A stretch of DNA of 64,000 nt from Eutrophocola sp964503965 (GTDB lineage Bacteria > Pseudomonadota > Gammaproteobacteria > Pseudomonadales > Pseudohongiellaceae): assembly GCA_964503965.1 (NCBI GenBank), contig CAZDCK010000001.1, forward strand, positions 1 through 64,000. Direction: 5' to 3'. Made by a program: the position numbers and the translations under genes. Position 1 is the stretch's first letter. The number at the start of each line of letters is the position of its first letter. Below the pieces are notes generated by a model. It ran no database searches. It was not told where the DNA came from and saw only the letters and a program-made list of their open reading frames with translations. This document shows positions 27,509 through 35,220 of the stretch, piece by piece.

Positions 27509-27796
27509 TCAGCCCAAACCTTCAACAAGCACAATACTGCCTTCAGTATTATCTGTCCTCAAACCCTTGACTGCCTGGTATTCCGGCGAGGTGTACCAGG
27601 CCTTTATGGCATCCTTGGATTCAAATTTGAGGATGACTGTAATCGGATAACCTTCTCCTTCCATTACGTCAGTATCCATATCAATAGCAATAACCTCCGC
27701 CCCGGCCGAGGCCAGAGTCTCCGAGGCCGCATCGGGATATGGACCATACCCTTCCGGATTGGTAACACGATAAGTGGCTACAAGATAAGCAGACAT
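27509..27796 (-). CDS. DUF1330 domain protein
   Basis: 95 residues from ATG 27796, seven bases after AGGA; a longer frame to 27940 adds an unrelated leader. The pattern AYLVATYRVTNPEGYGPY, the middle VIAIDMDTDVMEGEGYP and KAWYTSPEYQAVKGLR are typical of the small DUF1330 dimeric alpha-beta barrel family. No biochemical role is established. Confidence 0.85.
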   Translation of the reverse strand: MSAYLVATYRVTNPEGYGPYPDAASETLASAGAEVIAIDMDTDVMEGEGYPITVILKFESKDAIKAWYTSPEYQAVKGLRTDNTEGSIVLVEGLG

Positions 27797-27922
27797 ATAG
27801 ATATCCTTGATTTTCTTATTAAGACGGAACCTGAAGCATACACTCTCCTGTTTTAATTTACACAGTCCAACACCGATAAATCCTGCTTGCCTGGCAAGGG
27901 GAATCTCTGAACAATACTCGTC

Positions 27923-28861
27923 ATGGATTCCATCACACAATTTGCCCTGGGGGCATCAATCGGTGAAGCGGTTCTTGGCCGAAAAGTCGGCAACCGGGCA
28001 GCTCTCATCGGCGGCGCTATTGCAACACTCCCCGACCTTGATTCATTCATTCCCTGGCATGATGCCGTTGCCACCTTTACATATCACCGTTCTGCTTCCC
28101 ATTCCCTGCTGGTGCTGACGCTTGTCTCACCATTTCTGACCTGGTTTATCCTGAAGTTCGCGCCATCATTGCAGGTGCACCGTAAACGCATGTTCTGGAT
28201 GGTATTTCTTGCCCTGTTCACTCATCCGCTGCTTGATGCCTTCACGGTTTATGGCACACAGTTGTTCTGGCCAATTACCGCCTATCCGGTCAGTGGATCA
28301 ACCATATTTATTGTTGATCCAGCCTATACACTGTGGTTACTGGTGGGCGTCATATCTGCCATGGTGATGGACCGGAATAAAAATCTGGGAAAACATCTCA
28401 ATCACGCCGGACTGGCTTTCAGTTCGCTCTACCTGGCCTGGACTGTGGTTGCCAAAATCGTGGTTGATGATATCGCCCAACAGGCACTGGCCAGTCAAGC
28501 CCAGGCCTATGACCGGGTCATGACAACACCTGCCCCGTTTAACACCTTGCAATGGCGAATTATTGGCAGGAATGCGAATGGCTATTTTGATGCTTTTACC
28601 CCGGTTTTCGGTGACCCTGAAAATATACAATTTGATCACTATGGCAGTGACGATCACCTGCTTGATGAGATTTCTGACCACTGGCCTGTGCAGCGCCTGC
28701 TCTGGTTCACCCATGGTTTTTATCGTGTCACCCAGCGTCGTGGTGCCATCCTAATCACAGACCTGCGCATGGGGCTTGAAGCAAATTATGTCTTCAACTT
28801 CAAAGTAGCTGAAACCACCAATGGCACACTGGTTCCAGTCACAAGCCAGTTAGTCCAATGA
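27923..28861 (+). CDS. YdjM/YbcI-like metal-dependent membrane hydrolase family protein
   Basis: 312 residues. The N-terminus MDSITQFALGASIGEAVLG and ATLPDLDSFIPW, then HRSASHSLLVL and FTHPLLDAFTVYGTQLF, match the metal-dependent hydrolase family related to E. coli YdjM (LexA-regulated inner-membrane protein). The conserved Asp and His residues lie in the first 130 residues with several membrane spans. The C-terminal soluble part is family typical. Substrate unknown. Confidence 0.83.
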   Translation: MDSITQFALGASIGEAVLGRKVGNRAALIGGAIATLPDLDSFIPWHDAVATFTYHRSASHSLLVLTLVSPFLTWFILKFAPSLQVHRKRMFWMVFLALFTHPLLDAFTVYGTQLFWPITAYPVSGSTIFIVDPAYTLWLLVGVISAMVMDRNKNLGKHLNHAGLAFSSLYLAWTVVAKIVVDDIAQQALASQAQAYDRVMTTPAPFNTLQWRIIGRNANGYFDAFTPVFGDPENIQFDHYGSDDHLLDEISDHWPVQRLLWFTHGFYRVTQRRGAILITDLRMGLEANYVFNFKVAETTNGTLVPVTSQLVQ

Positions 28862-29020
28862 TTCAGTGACCTGTTGAACACTGACAATTCCAGCCCGATA
28901 AATCTTCTTATTCCCGAGCACCCAATGTCAGGTTATGGCCCTTGATGACAGTCATACTAAAGCACAGCATAAGCATCCGGACCACAAAAATCAGGAATCC
29001 GTGCATAGCAGCCGAAAAAC

Positions 29021-29578
29021 ATGAGCACGACGAAAATACATTCAGACACGCCATCGAGACGTAAATCCGACCAGACATTATTAGGGAAAAGTTCCCAGGA
29101 TCTGGATAACCGGGTTTACACACTGGAGTTTGGCGTCAATCTGTCCCAGATAGGTTTTGAAGGTCTGAACAATTATGTCGTGGGAATATCCTGTCTCGAT
29201 AAAAGCACAGGCAAAAGTGAAACGCTCACTTCTGCCCTGGAAATCAATCATCAGTTCGCCAGTAATACGCTTAACATTGAAGGAGGCCCCCCTTTTGGTT
29301 TTTCTGTGAGTAAAAACACCATGGATCTTGAGTGCACCGACATTGACGAAAGCATCGTTAAGGCCGTAAACGAAGGCATTGCATGGTTAAGGGGCGAAAT
29401 TACTGACAGCTGGATCAAGAAGAATCGTCGTCGGGTTCCTGCTGGACTGCTTGAGGACAGAATTGCCGTCTGTCTGCTTATCAGCAGCATCAGCACAATC
29501 ATCGGTAGCTCAATGGAATGTCATCATAAGGTCATTCGTGAAAGCAGCACCTGTTTACCTGCAAGCATGATTACGTAA
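29021..29578 (+). CDS. Hypothetical protein, related to the next gene
   Basis: 185 residues with no signal peptide and no motif that I know. The stretch NLSQIGFEGLNNYVVGIS (about residues 43-60) is similar in spacing and residues to ISRVSLEGMNKYTILLG in the gene at 29884-30186, so the two look like divergent paralogues. The rest includes an LECTDIDESIVKAVNEGIAWL helix and a basic KKNRRR segment. ORF length and context suggest a real gene; function unknown. Confidence 0.55.
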   Translation: MSTTKIHSDTPSRRKSDQTLLGKSSQDLDNRVYTLEFGVNLSQIGFEGLNNYVVGISCLDKSTGKSETLTSALEINHQFASNTLNIEGGPPFGFSVSKNTMDLECTDIDESIVKAVNEGIAWLRGEITDSWIKKNRRRVPAGLLEDRIAVCLLISSISTIIGSSMECHHKVIRESSTCLPASMIT

Positions 29579-29883
29579 ATGCCATGTATGATTGCCTGCG
29601 CGATCAACTTGACTCCTTCACGCAGGTTGCTGTGAATCGGGGAGTCCAGTACTACGTTGCAAACAAATAACAAAGCATTGCGCTGACCACTTCACCGTAT
29701 GCCTTGGCTTGAAATATACTTCTGGCATAAATTGCCCCGCCAACCAGACAAATACTCCACATAAAACTTAGACTCAGGTCACTGTTTTCCCTGGGGATAC
29801 TCCCTAGTATCTACCTGAATATCTGAAAACACTTTCCCGGGTATCAACAAGCTTGAACAGACCGTAAACGGAACCCTCATTTC
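29579..29883. other. Intergenic spacer between two related unknown genes
   Basis: 305 bp, AT-rich in its middle. A 28-codon frame at 29583-29669 has no ribosome site. I see no terminator, tRNA or convincing promoter. Confidence 0.5.
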
Positions 29884-30186
29884 ATGAATGCCATACACCA
29901 TCCTGCGGAGTCCCATACGATATCAACCGAACTCCCCTTTGCAGACTCTGAAGGTCACCTGCATCTGGTCACCATAAGTCATGATTCCAGTGATCGGTTC
30001 TACCGGATTTTGCTGGAAGCGGATATTTCCCGGGTATCTCTGGAGGGGATGAACAAATACACAATTCTTTTAGGCAGCAGACAGGATTACGTACGTGACA
30101 TGACAGTCCTGTTGGGCAGCCGGGAAAAAGAGCTGACAGACAGCATTCTGGTCAAGGCAATTCATAGCGATCACTGCCTGCTTTGA
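29884..30186 (+). CDS. Hypothetical protein, shorter paralogue of the preceding gene
   Basis: 100 residues, soluble. DRFYRILLEADISRV followed by LEGMNKYTILLG matches the segment around residues 30-60 of the 185-residue protein at 29021-29578 with the same order of hydrophobic and EG-N/K-Y residues. It ends with KELTDSILVKAIHSDHCLL, an amphipathic helix like that of the neighbour (IDESIVKAVNEGIAWL). No ribosome site of note. Unknown function. Confidence 0.5.
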   Translation: MNAIHHPAESHTISTELPFADSEGHLHLVTISHDSSDRFYRILLEADISRVSLEGMNKYTILLGSRQDYVRDMTVLLGSREKELTDSILVKAIHSDHCLL

Positions 30187-30301
30187 GTCCACACTCCCGC
30201 GTGGCAATATGACGCCTGTTCCCACCCGAATCCGGACTTCTTTTTTTTATACACGCCAGTCATCATAATAGGCAGCAGTGAAATCTTTGCTGTTATGACT
30301 T

Positions 30302-30742
30302 ATGTCCACTAAAAACCGCCTTCAATTGGTTATCTATCTTTCATCATTATTGCTGGCGGCCGGTCTATTCCTGCCACTGACCAGTTTTCCGGTTTATGGA
30401 GAAGTCAGCTACTACCGAATCGCCCAAATCGAATCCTGGCTGATTATCGGCTTTGCACTTGGGACCCCTGCCCTGATTCTGGCAGGCAAGGAAAAGTGGG
30501 GCATACTCACTGTCTTTTGTGTCTGGGGTGTGCTGCTGTATCCAAAGGCCAGAGAAATCCATGAGGCATCCAGTCGCACAGTTTTAAGGCGACTAGGCAA
30601 TGAACTTTCCTCTGCCATGGTGGAATTTTCGGCAGATTTTTTCCTTAATATCGCCCGTTTTCACTGGGGTGGGCTCATGCTCGTTTTTGCCCTTCTGGCG
30701 TTTACCATATCCAGTATCTATTACCGCTGGAAATACGCATGA
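30302..30742 (+). CDS. Hypothetical membrane protein
   Basis: 146 residues with about four hydrophobic segments: near residues 9-28, 44-62, 66-80 and 122-140. A charged loop lies between the last two (KAREIHEASSRTVLRRLG). No domain recognised. It lies 115 bp after the small paralogue and 144 bp before the DUF2332 gene. Confidence 0.6.
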   Translation: MSTKNRLQLVIYLSSLLLAAGLFLPLTSFPVYGEVSYYRIAQIESWLIIGFALGTPALILAGKEKWGILTVFCVWGVLLYPKAREIHEASSRTVLRRLGNELSSAMVEFSADFFLNIARFHWGGLMLVFALLAFTISSIYYRWKYA

Positions 30743-30886
30743 ATCATCCAGACAGGTTTTACTTTTGCCCCGGTCACGCGTTAAATAGCGCTGAAATGTC
30801 AGGGCAGAAAGGCAGATGAAAGAATCTCCCGGTTTTCTACTTTTTCTGGTAATGAACCAGAATATTCTCATGCAGGGTAATTACTT

Positions 30887-31954
30887 ATGACTCTTTCTGA
30901 TGCCACGCTCAAGGACATACAGCACCACTTCCTGACCCAGGCCCGTTACTGCGAGGAACTGGATTCCCCCTTTATGGTCAGGCTATGCCGGCTTTTTGCG
31001 AAACACCTCGAAGAAGACCATACATTCACCGCACACCTGCGCAAAATACCCCTGCCTGAAAATTTCTGGGGGATGGCTATGCCCCTGCGCATTGCCGGCG
31101 CACTCCATGCACTGGTGCTGACCAGGCAGTGCAGTCAACTGGCAAAGGTATACCCACCACATCATGAACATGTCAACGACAGTGAATTATGGAATGCGCT
31201 GGAACACGCGATCCACGACTATGAAGAGTTTGTTCTCCACTTTCTTCACTTTGCACCTCAGACCAATGAAGTCAGGCGCTCGGGAATTTTGCTACCCGGC
31301 TTTCTGAAGATCGTGCATGAAACCGGTTTACCCCTGCTCTTATCGGAACTGGGTGCCAGCGCAGGCATCAATCTCTGCTGGGACAGTTTTGGTTACCAAC
31401 TCAATGGACAGCCATGGGGGGATCCGGAAAGTCCAGTTCAGCTTGCCCCGCAATGGCATGGGAACCCGCCACCGCAAACCATACCCATAGCAGTGACCAC
31501 CCGGGCCGCTTGCGACCTCCATCCGGTGTCTTTCAAAGACCCCGAGCAACGATTGAGGTTGCTATCCTATATCTGGGCAGACCAGTTTGACCGATTTGAC
31601 AGGACGTCATCGGCGCTGAAGATCCTGGAAGATAAAGCATACAAGGTGACCCCGGCAGACATCAGCCGCTGGTTACCAATGCGTTTATGGCAACCGGTTC
31701 CGGGAACTGTGCATGTTATCTATCACTCTATTGCGTGGACTTATCAGGATCCTGTTGAACAGGAAAAAAACCAAAAGGTCATTGAAGCTGCAGGAGCGCG
31801 TGCATCGCGACAGGCGCCACTGGCCTGGCTACGCCTTGAAGCTGATGGTGAAGATCCAGGCGCTGCCCTGACACTGACACTGTGGCCAGGAGGAGAAGAG
31901 CGTCTATTGGCCCGTGCTGATTACCATGGCCGCTGGATCGACTGGAAGGCCTGA
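30887..31954 (+). CDS. DUF2332 family protein
   Basis: 355 residues. The pattern fits DUF2332: an N-terminal helical region starting with DIQHHFLTQARYCEELDSPF, then ELGASAGINLCWDSFGY, DLHPVSFKDPEQRLRLLSYIW, VIYHSIAWTY and the C-terminal WLRLEADG. The GASAG glycine loop resembles a methyltransferase-like cofactor site, but no activity is established. The MAPEG-like gene starts 31 bp later. Confidence 0.85.
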   Translation: MTLSDATLKDIQHHFLTQARYCEELDSPFMVRLCRLFAKHLEEDHTFTAHLRKIPLPENFWGMAMPLRIAGALHALVLTRQCSQLAKVYPPHHEHVNDSELWNALEHAIHDYEEFVLHFLHFAPQTNEVRRSGILLPGFLKIVHETGLPLLLSELGASAGINLCWDSFGYQLNGQPWGDPESPVQLAPQWHGNPPPQTIPIAVTTRAACDLHPVSFKDPEQRLRLLSYIWADQFDRFDRTSSALKILEDKAYKVTPADISRWLPMRLWQPVPGTVHVIYHSIAWTYQDPVEQEKNQKVIEAAGARASRQAPLAWLRLEADGEDPGAALTLTLWPGGEERLLARADYHGRWIDWKA

Positions 31955-31985
31955 ACCTGCGCTTTTGCTATCAAGGAGAAGCACC

Positions 31986-32378
31986 ATGATTGTTCCAATG
32001 TTCACCATGGTTATCCTGACTCTTATAATCGCCGGGATAGCGTTGAAAGCCCGCTTTGTCTGTGTACGATCCCGGCAGGTTGGCCTGGATTATTTTCGAC
32101 TGATGGGAGCCGACTCCTCCAGTCAGGCTCCGGAAAATGTCATCACGACCACTCGCGCATTCAGCAACATGTTCGAAATTCCCGTGCTTTTCTATGTCAT
32201 TGCCACGCTTGCCATCGCCATGGACCAGGTTACTCCCTATAGTCTTGTCCTCGCCTGGTCATTTGTAATAAGCCGCTGTATCCATACCTGGATTCACCTG
32301 ACATACAACAATGTCATTCAACGTATGTATGCTTTCTGGGTAGGAATCATATTTATCCTGGCGATGTGGGTTGAATAA
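31986..32378 (+). CDS. MAPEG family membrane protein
   Basis: 130 residues, four membrane spans, with the ATG seven bases after an AAGGAG site. FSNMFEIPVLFYVIATLAIA and SRCIHTWIHLTYNNVIQRMYAFW are typical MAPEG family segments (membrane-associated proteins in eicosanoid and glutathione metabolism). Bacterial members include glutathione transferase-like enzymes; the substrate is unknown. Confidence 0.87.
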   Translation: MIVPMFTMVILTLIIAGIALKARFVCVRSRQVGLDYFRLMGADSSSQAPENVITTTRAFSNMFEIPVLFYVIATLAIAMDQVTPYSLVLAWSFVISRCIHTWIHLTYNNVIQRMYAFWVGIIFILAMWVE

Positions 32379-32401
32379 CTGATCAATTTCCTTTAGAAAC
32401 C

Positions 32402-33184
32402 ATGCCGCCAAATCATAATCCCTTTAGTAACGCCGCTAAAAACCTGTCCGTACTCGACAGTGACACAATTCATCAACTGCGCAAGGGCACTAAGCTGCTT
32501 CGTGCCCGACTTCAGCTCCTGCGACTCCTGGGCATTTCCACACAGCAACATGACAAACTGCGAAATGCTCTCAGGAAGCTTGCTCACCTTCTCGGCGGGC
32601 AACGGGATTCTCATGTCATGTACGGCCTTCTGAAAGAGTTGAAAAGCGCTTCACAGGACGCCTCTCTTGAAACACTGATTACCGATTTGCAGAAAAGTTT
32701 GGAGCAAAATCACCTCTCATCGATAGAAATCAAACGCATCAAAGACCTGTTAAAAAGTATTGAAGAAGTGGCTAATCCCATACTTGAAAAGCCACTCCCG
32801 GTAACGGAAATGCAGGAAGTTCTATCGAAACGACTGGTATCACTCTGCCTGAACGGTGATCGACAGATATCAGGCAATGACTGGGAGGCTCTGCATGCCT
32901 GGCGCAAGCAGGTAAAAAAACTCATGTACCAATACGGTATGAAGAGCGCCATGACAAACCGGGACCAGAAAATTTTTGCGACACTGGATGCACTTGGGAA
33001 CAGTCTCGGACGAATAAATGACCTCTGTATCCTTGAACGCCATATACGGGAACGGGAGAAAAATTGGACGCGGGCCAAAACCCTGTCACTGTTCAGCCAG
33101 ATTTACCAGATGATTGACATCCAGAGAAAACAGGCTCTGGAGCAGTCTAAAGCCCTTAATAAAGCAATCCTTTGTGAACGTTAA
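32402..33184 (+). CDS. CHAD domain protein
   Basis: 260 residues, almost entirely helical, with the repeated conserved His and basic residues of CHAD domains: TIHQLRKGTKLLRARLQLLR, LGGQRDSHVMYGLLKEL, ALHAWRKQVKKLMYQYG and LGRINDLCILERHI. CHAD domains bind polyphosphate through such basic surfaces. There is no CYTH partner or polyphosphate kinase gene in the window. It follows the MAPEG gene by 23 bp. Confidence 0.88.
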   Translation: MPPNHNPFSNAAKNLSVLDSDTIHQLRKGTKLLRARLQLLRLLGISTQQHDKLRNALRKLAHLLGGQRDSHVMYGLLKELKSASQDASLETLITDLQKSLEQNHLSSIEIKRIKDLLKSIEEVANPILEKPLPVTEMQEVLSKRLVSLCLNGDRQISGNDWEALHAWRKQVKKLMYQYGMKSAMTNRDQKIFATLDALGNSLGRINDLCILERHIREREKNWTRAKTLSLFSQIYQMIDIQRKQALEQSKALNKAILCER

Positions 33185-33380
33185 TAGGCGGTCTTATTTG
33201 TAGAGAAGCAATTCATATCACCTTGAATCGCAAGGGGAAATTGCAAATACAGTGAATTCGGGAACACTGGATAGACAACCAGATTACAGCATTGCTAGAC
33301 TGCCCTCCTTTAACGCAATAATCAGGAATCCTGACATTCAGGATCCAACTGTTTTCGACAACCAACCTGTCAGAATAATT

Positions 33381-34256
33381 ATGAAATCAACTGTTACCAA
33401 ACTTGCTTTTTCAATCACGCTTTTCACCACATCCATTATTGGCCTTGAGCAAGCAGCAGCCCAGATTTCCCAGGAAAATACGGCTGACCATCCTACCATC
33501 GTCAATACCACAGCGGTCAAAGGATCCGAAAATACTTATCTGTTCAAGGATGATGGACCACAGTCGCCAACACCGCGCCTTGAAGATGGCACGATCGATC
33601 TGAGTGGCGATGGCTACTGGAACCTGCCCTGGGTTAGTAACTTTGCCAATGCCCGGGATGTGCCTCGTGAAGCGCCCTGGCGCCCCTGGGTAAAATCCAT
33701 GTGGGAGTACAATACAAGCAATGACTCCAAATATGACCCGGAAGGCTTTTGCCTGCCACCGGGCGGCCCCCGCGCCTTCGCTACACCCTATCCTGCTGAA
33801 ATTATCCAGCACCGCGATCGCATCATGGTCGTTTTCGAAGGTGGTGGTCACGTGTGGCGGGAAATTCATATGGATGGACGTGAGCATCCACCATTGAATG
33901 AGATTAACCCTACCTATTTCGGACATTCCATCGGTCACTGGGAAGGTGATACCCTCGTGATTGATACCATCGGTTACAATGAGAAAACATGGCTGGACTA
34001 TAGCGGCACCCATCACACCAACCAGTTGCATACGGTGGAATACATTACCCGTCCCTACAAGGAAAAACTGAACTATCGCATTCTGATTGATGATCCTGGC
34101 GCTTTCTATGAACCCTGGGAAGCGGAATGGGATATTGCCTGGGCTGAAGGGGTAGAAATGCAGGATTACATCTGCCAGGAAAACAATCAGTTCATGCTTG
34201 ACCTGAAAGATGATTATGGTCGTGCATTCTTCGAAAAAACCACAGGGGCCGAGTAA
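33381..34256 (+). CDS. Secreted protein of an unnamed family (WEGDTLVIDTIGYNE motif)
   Basis: 291 residues from ATG 33381 with signal peptide (ITLFTTSIIGLEQAAAQ). The core YPAEIIQHRDRIMVVFEGGG, then HSIGHWEGDTLVIDTIGYNE and KTWLDYSGTHHTNQLHTVEY, recurs in many secreted proteins of environmental Proteobacteria and Acidobacteria that I know only as uncharacterised. The frame open further upstream (33252) adds no recognised homology. A terminator follows at 34287-34306. Confidence 0.75.
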   Translation: MKSTVTKLAFSITLFTTSIIGLEQAAAQISQENTADHPTIVNTTAVKGSENTYLFKDDGPQSPTPRLEDGTIDLSGDGYWNLPWVSNFANARDVPREAPWRPWVKSMWEYNTSNDSKYDPEGFCLPPGGPRAFATPYPAEIIQHRDRIMVVFEGGGHVWREIHMDGREHPPLNEINPTYFGHSIGHWEGDTLVIDTIGYNEKTWLDYSGTHHTNQLHTVEYITRPYKEKLNYRILIDDPGAFYEPWEAEWDIAWAEGVEMQDYICQENNQFMLDLKDDYGRAFFEKTTGAE

Positions 34257-34286
34257 AAGAGCGCTTTATCTTATGGAAATCAAAAT

Positions 34287-34306
34287 GGGGCCCAGGCCCC
34301 TTTTTT
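34287..34306 (+). terminator. Intrinsic terminator
   Basis: A short GC-rich hairpin (GGGGC, loop CCAG, GCCCC at 34287-34300) is followed by six T. The T-run overlaps the trmO stop codon on the opposite strand, so the two genes are packed tail to tail. Confidence 0.8.
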
Positions 34307-35015
34307 ATTTCGTGGTTGCCATCCTTTCTATTCGAATGACCCAGATCCTATCCCCGTCAATCCGCCACTTGATATTCAGGTCATACAGGGTCATGCCATA
34401 TTGTTTGTCATCGGGCTGCTTCTGTCGCCAGGCCGGACGCGGATCCTGCTCAAGTACACCTGTGATCAATGCCTTAAGGTCGGGATAACCATCACCCAGA
34501 GCCTCAAGCTGCTGGTATGCATCCTCGGAAAAATCAACAGCCCAGGTGTTGACCGGTGCCATCGCTGCATAACCCGCGCGGGCATCGGGTAAGGCATCGG
34601 CATAGGGAATATAGGGCTTGATATCAATTACAGGTGTTTTATCAAGCAGGTCAATGGCGCCAACTTTTAGAATGAGCTCTGCACCTCGCTGTTCAACACC
34701 CAGGTTTTCGACAACGGACATGCCAATACCATTGGGACGAAATGTCGAGCGGCTGGCGAACACCCCAACTCGTTCTCTGCCACCCAAACGAGGCGGCTGC
34801 ACTGTTGGTGTCCAGCCCTGGTCTGCTGTTTCATGAAACCTGAATAACAGCCAGAGGTGAGAAAACTGTTCGATCTCGCGCAGGCCATTGGGATCAGCAT
34901 AGGCTTCCAGGAAGACTACCTCCCCTGTTGCTGCCTTGACCAGGCCTGGCTGACGGGGAATGGCAAACTTCTGCTTATACGGGGAACGAATGTAACCGAC
35001 AGGGTGAATTTCCAT
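34305..35015 (-). CDS. trmO: tRNA (N6-threonylcarbamoyladenosine37-N6)-methyltransferase
   Basis: About 236 residues from ATG 35015, close to the length of E. coli TrmO. IHPVGYIRSPYKQKFAIPRQP, FSHLWLLFRFH, GVFASRSTFRPNGIGMSVV and DIKPYIPYAD are diagnostic of the TsaA/TrmO beta-barrel family. It methylates t6A37 in certain tRNAs with S-adenosylmethionine. A longer frame to 35120 adds a hydrophobic leader without family support and was not used. Confidence 0.92.
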   Translation of the reverse strand: MEIHPVGYIRSPYKQKFAIPRQPGLVKAATGEVVFLEAYADPNGLREIEQFSHLWLLFRFHETADQGWTPTVQPPRLGGRERVGVFASRSTFRPNGIGMSVVENLGVEQRGAELILKVGAIDLLDKTPVIDIKPYIPYADALPDARAGYAAMAPVNTWAVDFSEDAYQQLEALGDGYPDLKALITGVLEQDPRPAWRQKQPDDKQYGMTLYDLNIKWRIDGDRIWVIRIERMATTK

Positions 35016-35220
35016 GGAGGGAATTGCAGCATCTTCAAGAGCGGTGAGCAAGAGAAGTATATCGGAAAAAACCGGCCCGACACCCGTATGAATAAACAGA
35101 GCTAAAGCATACTTCTTCACAACTTACCTGAAGCAGGTATCAGTGTGTTTGTATTTCCTCGTTGGCCTTAAGGGCAAAATATGTACTGACTACCTATTTA
35201 CCCCTGCATCGTGGCAACAA

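Noticed and set aside
29583..29669. 28-codon frame after the 185-residue unknown gene
   Set aside because: It is too short, with no ribosome site; it may be a remnant but nothing supports it.
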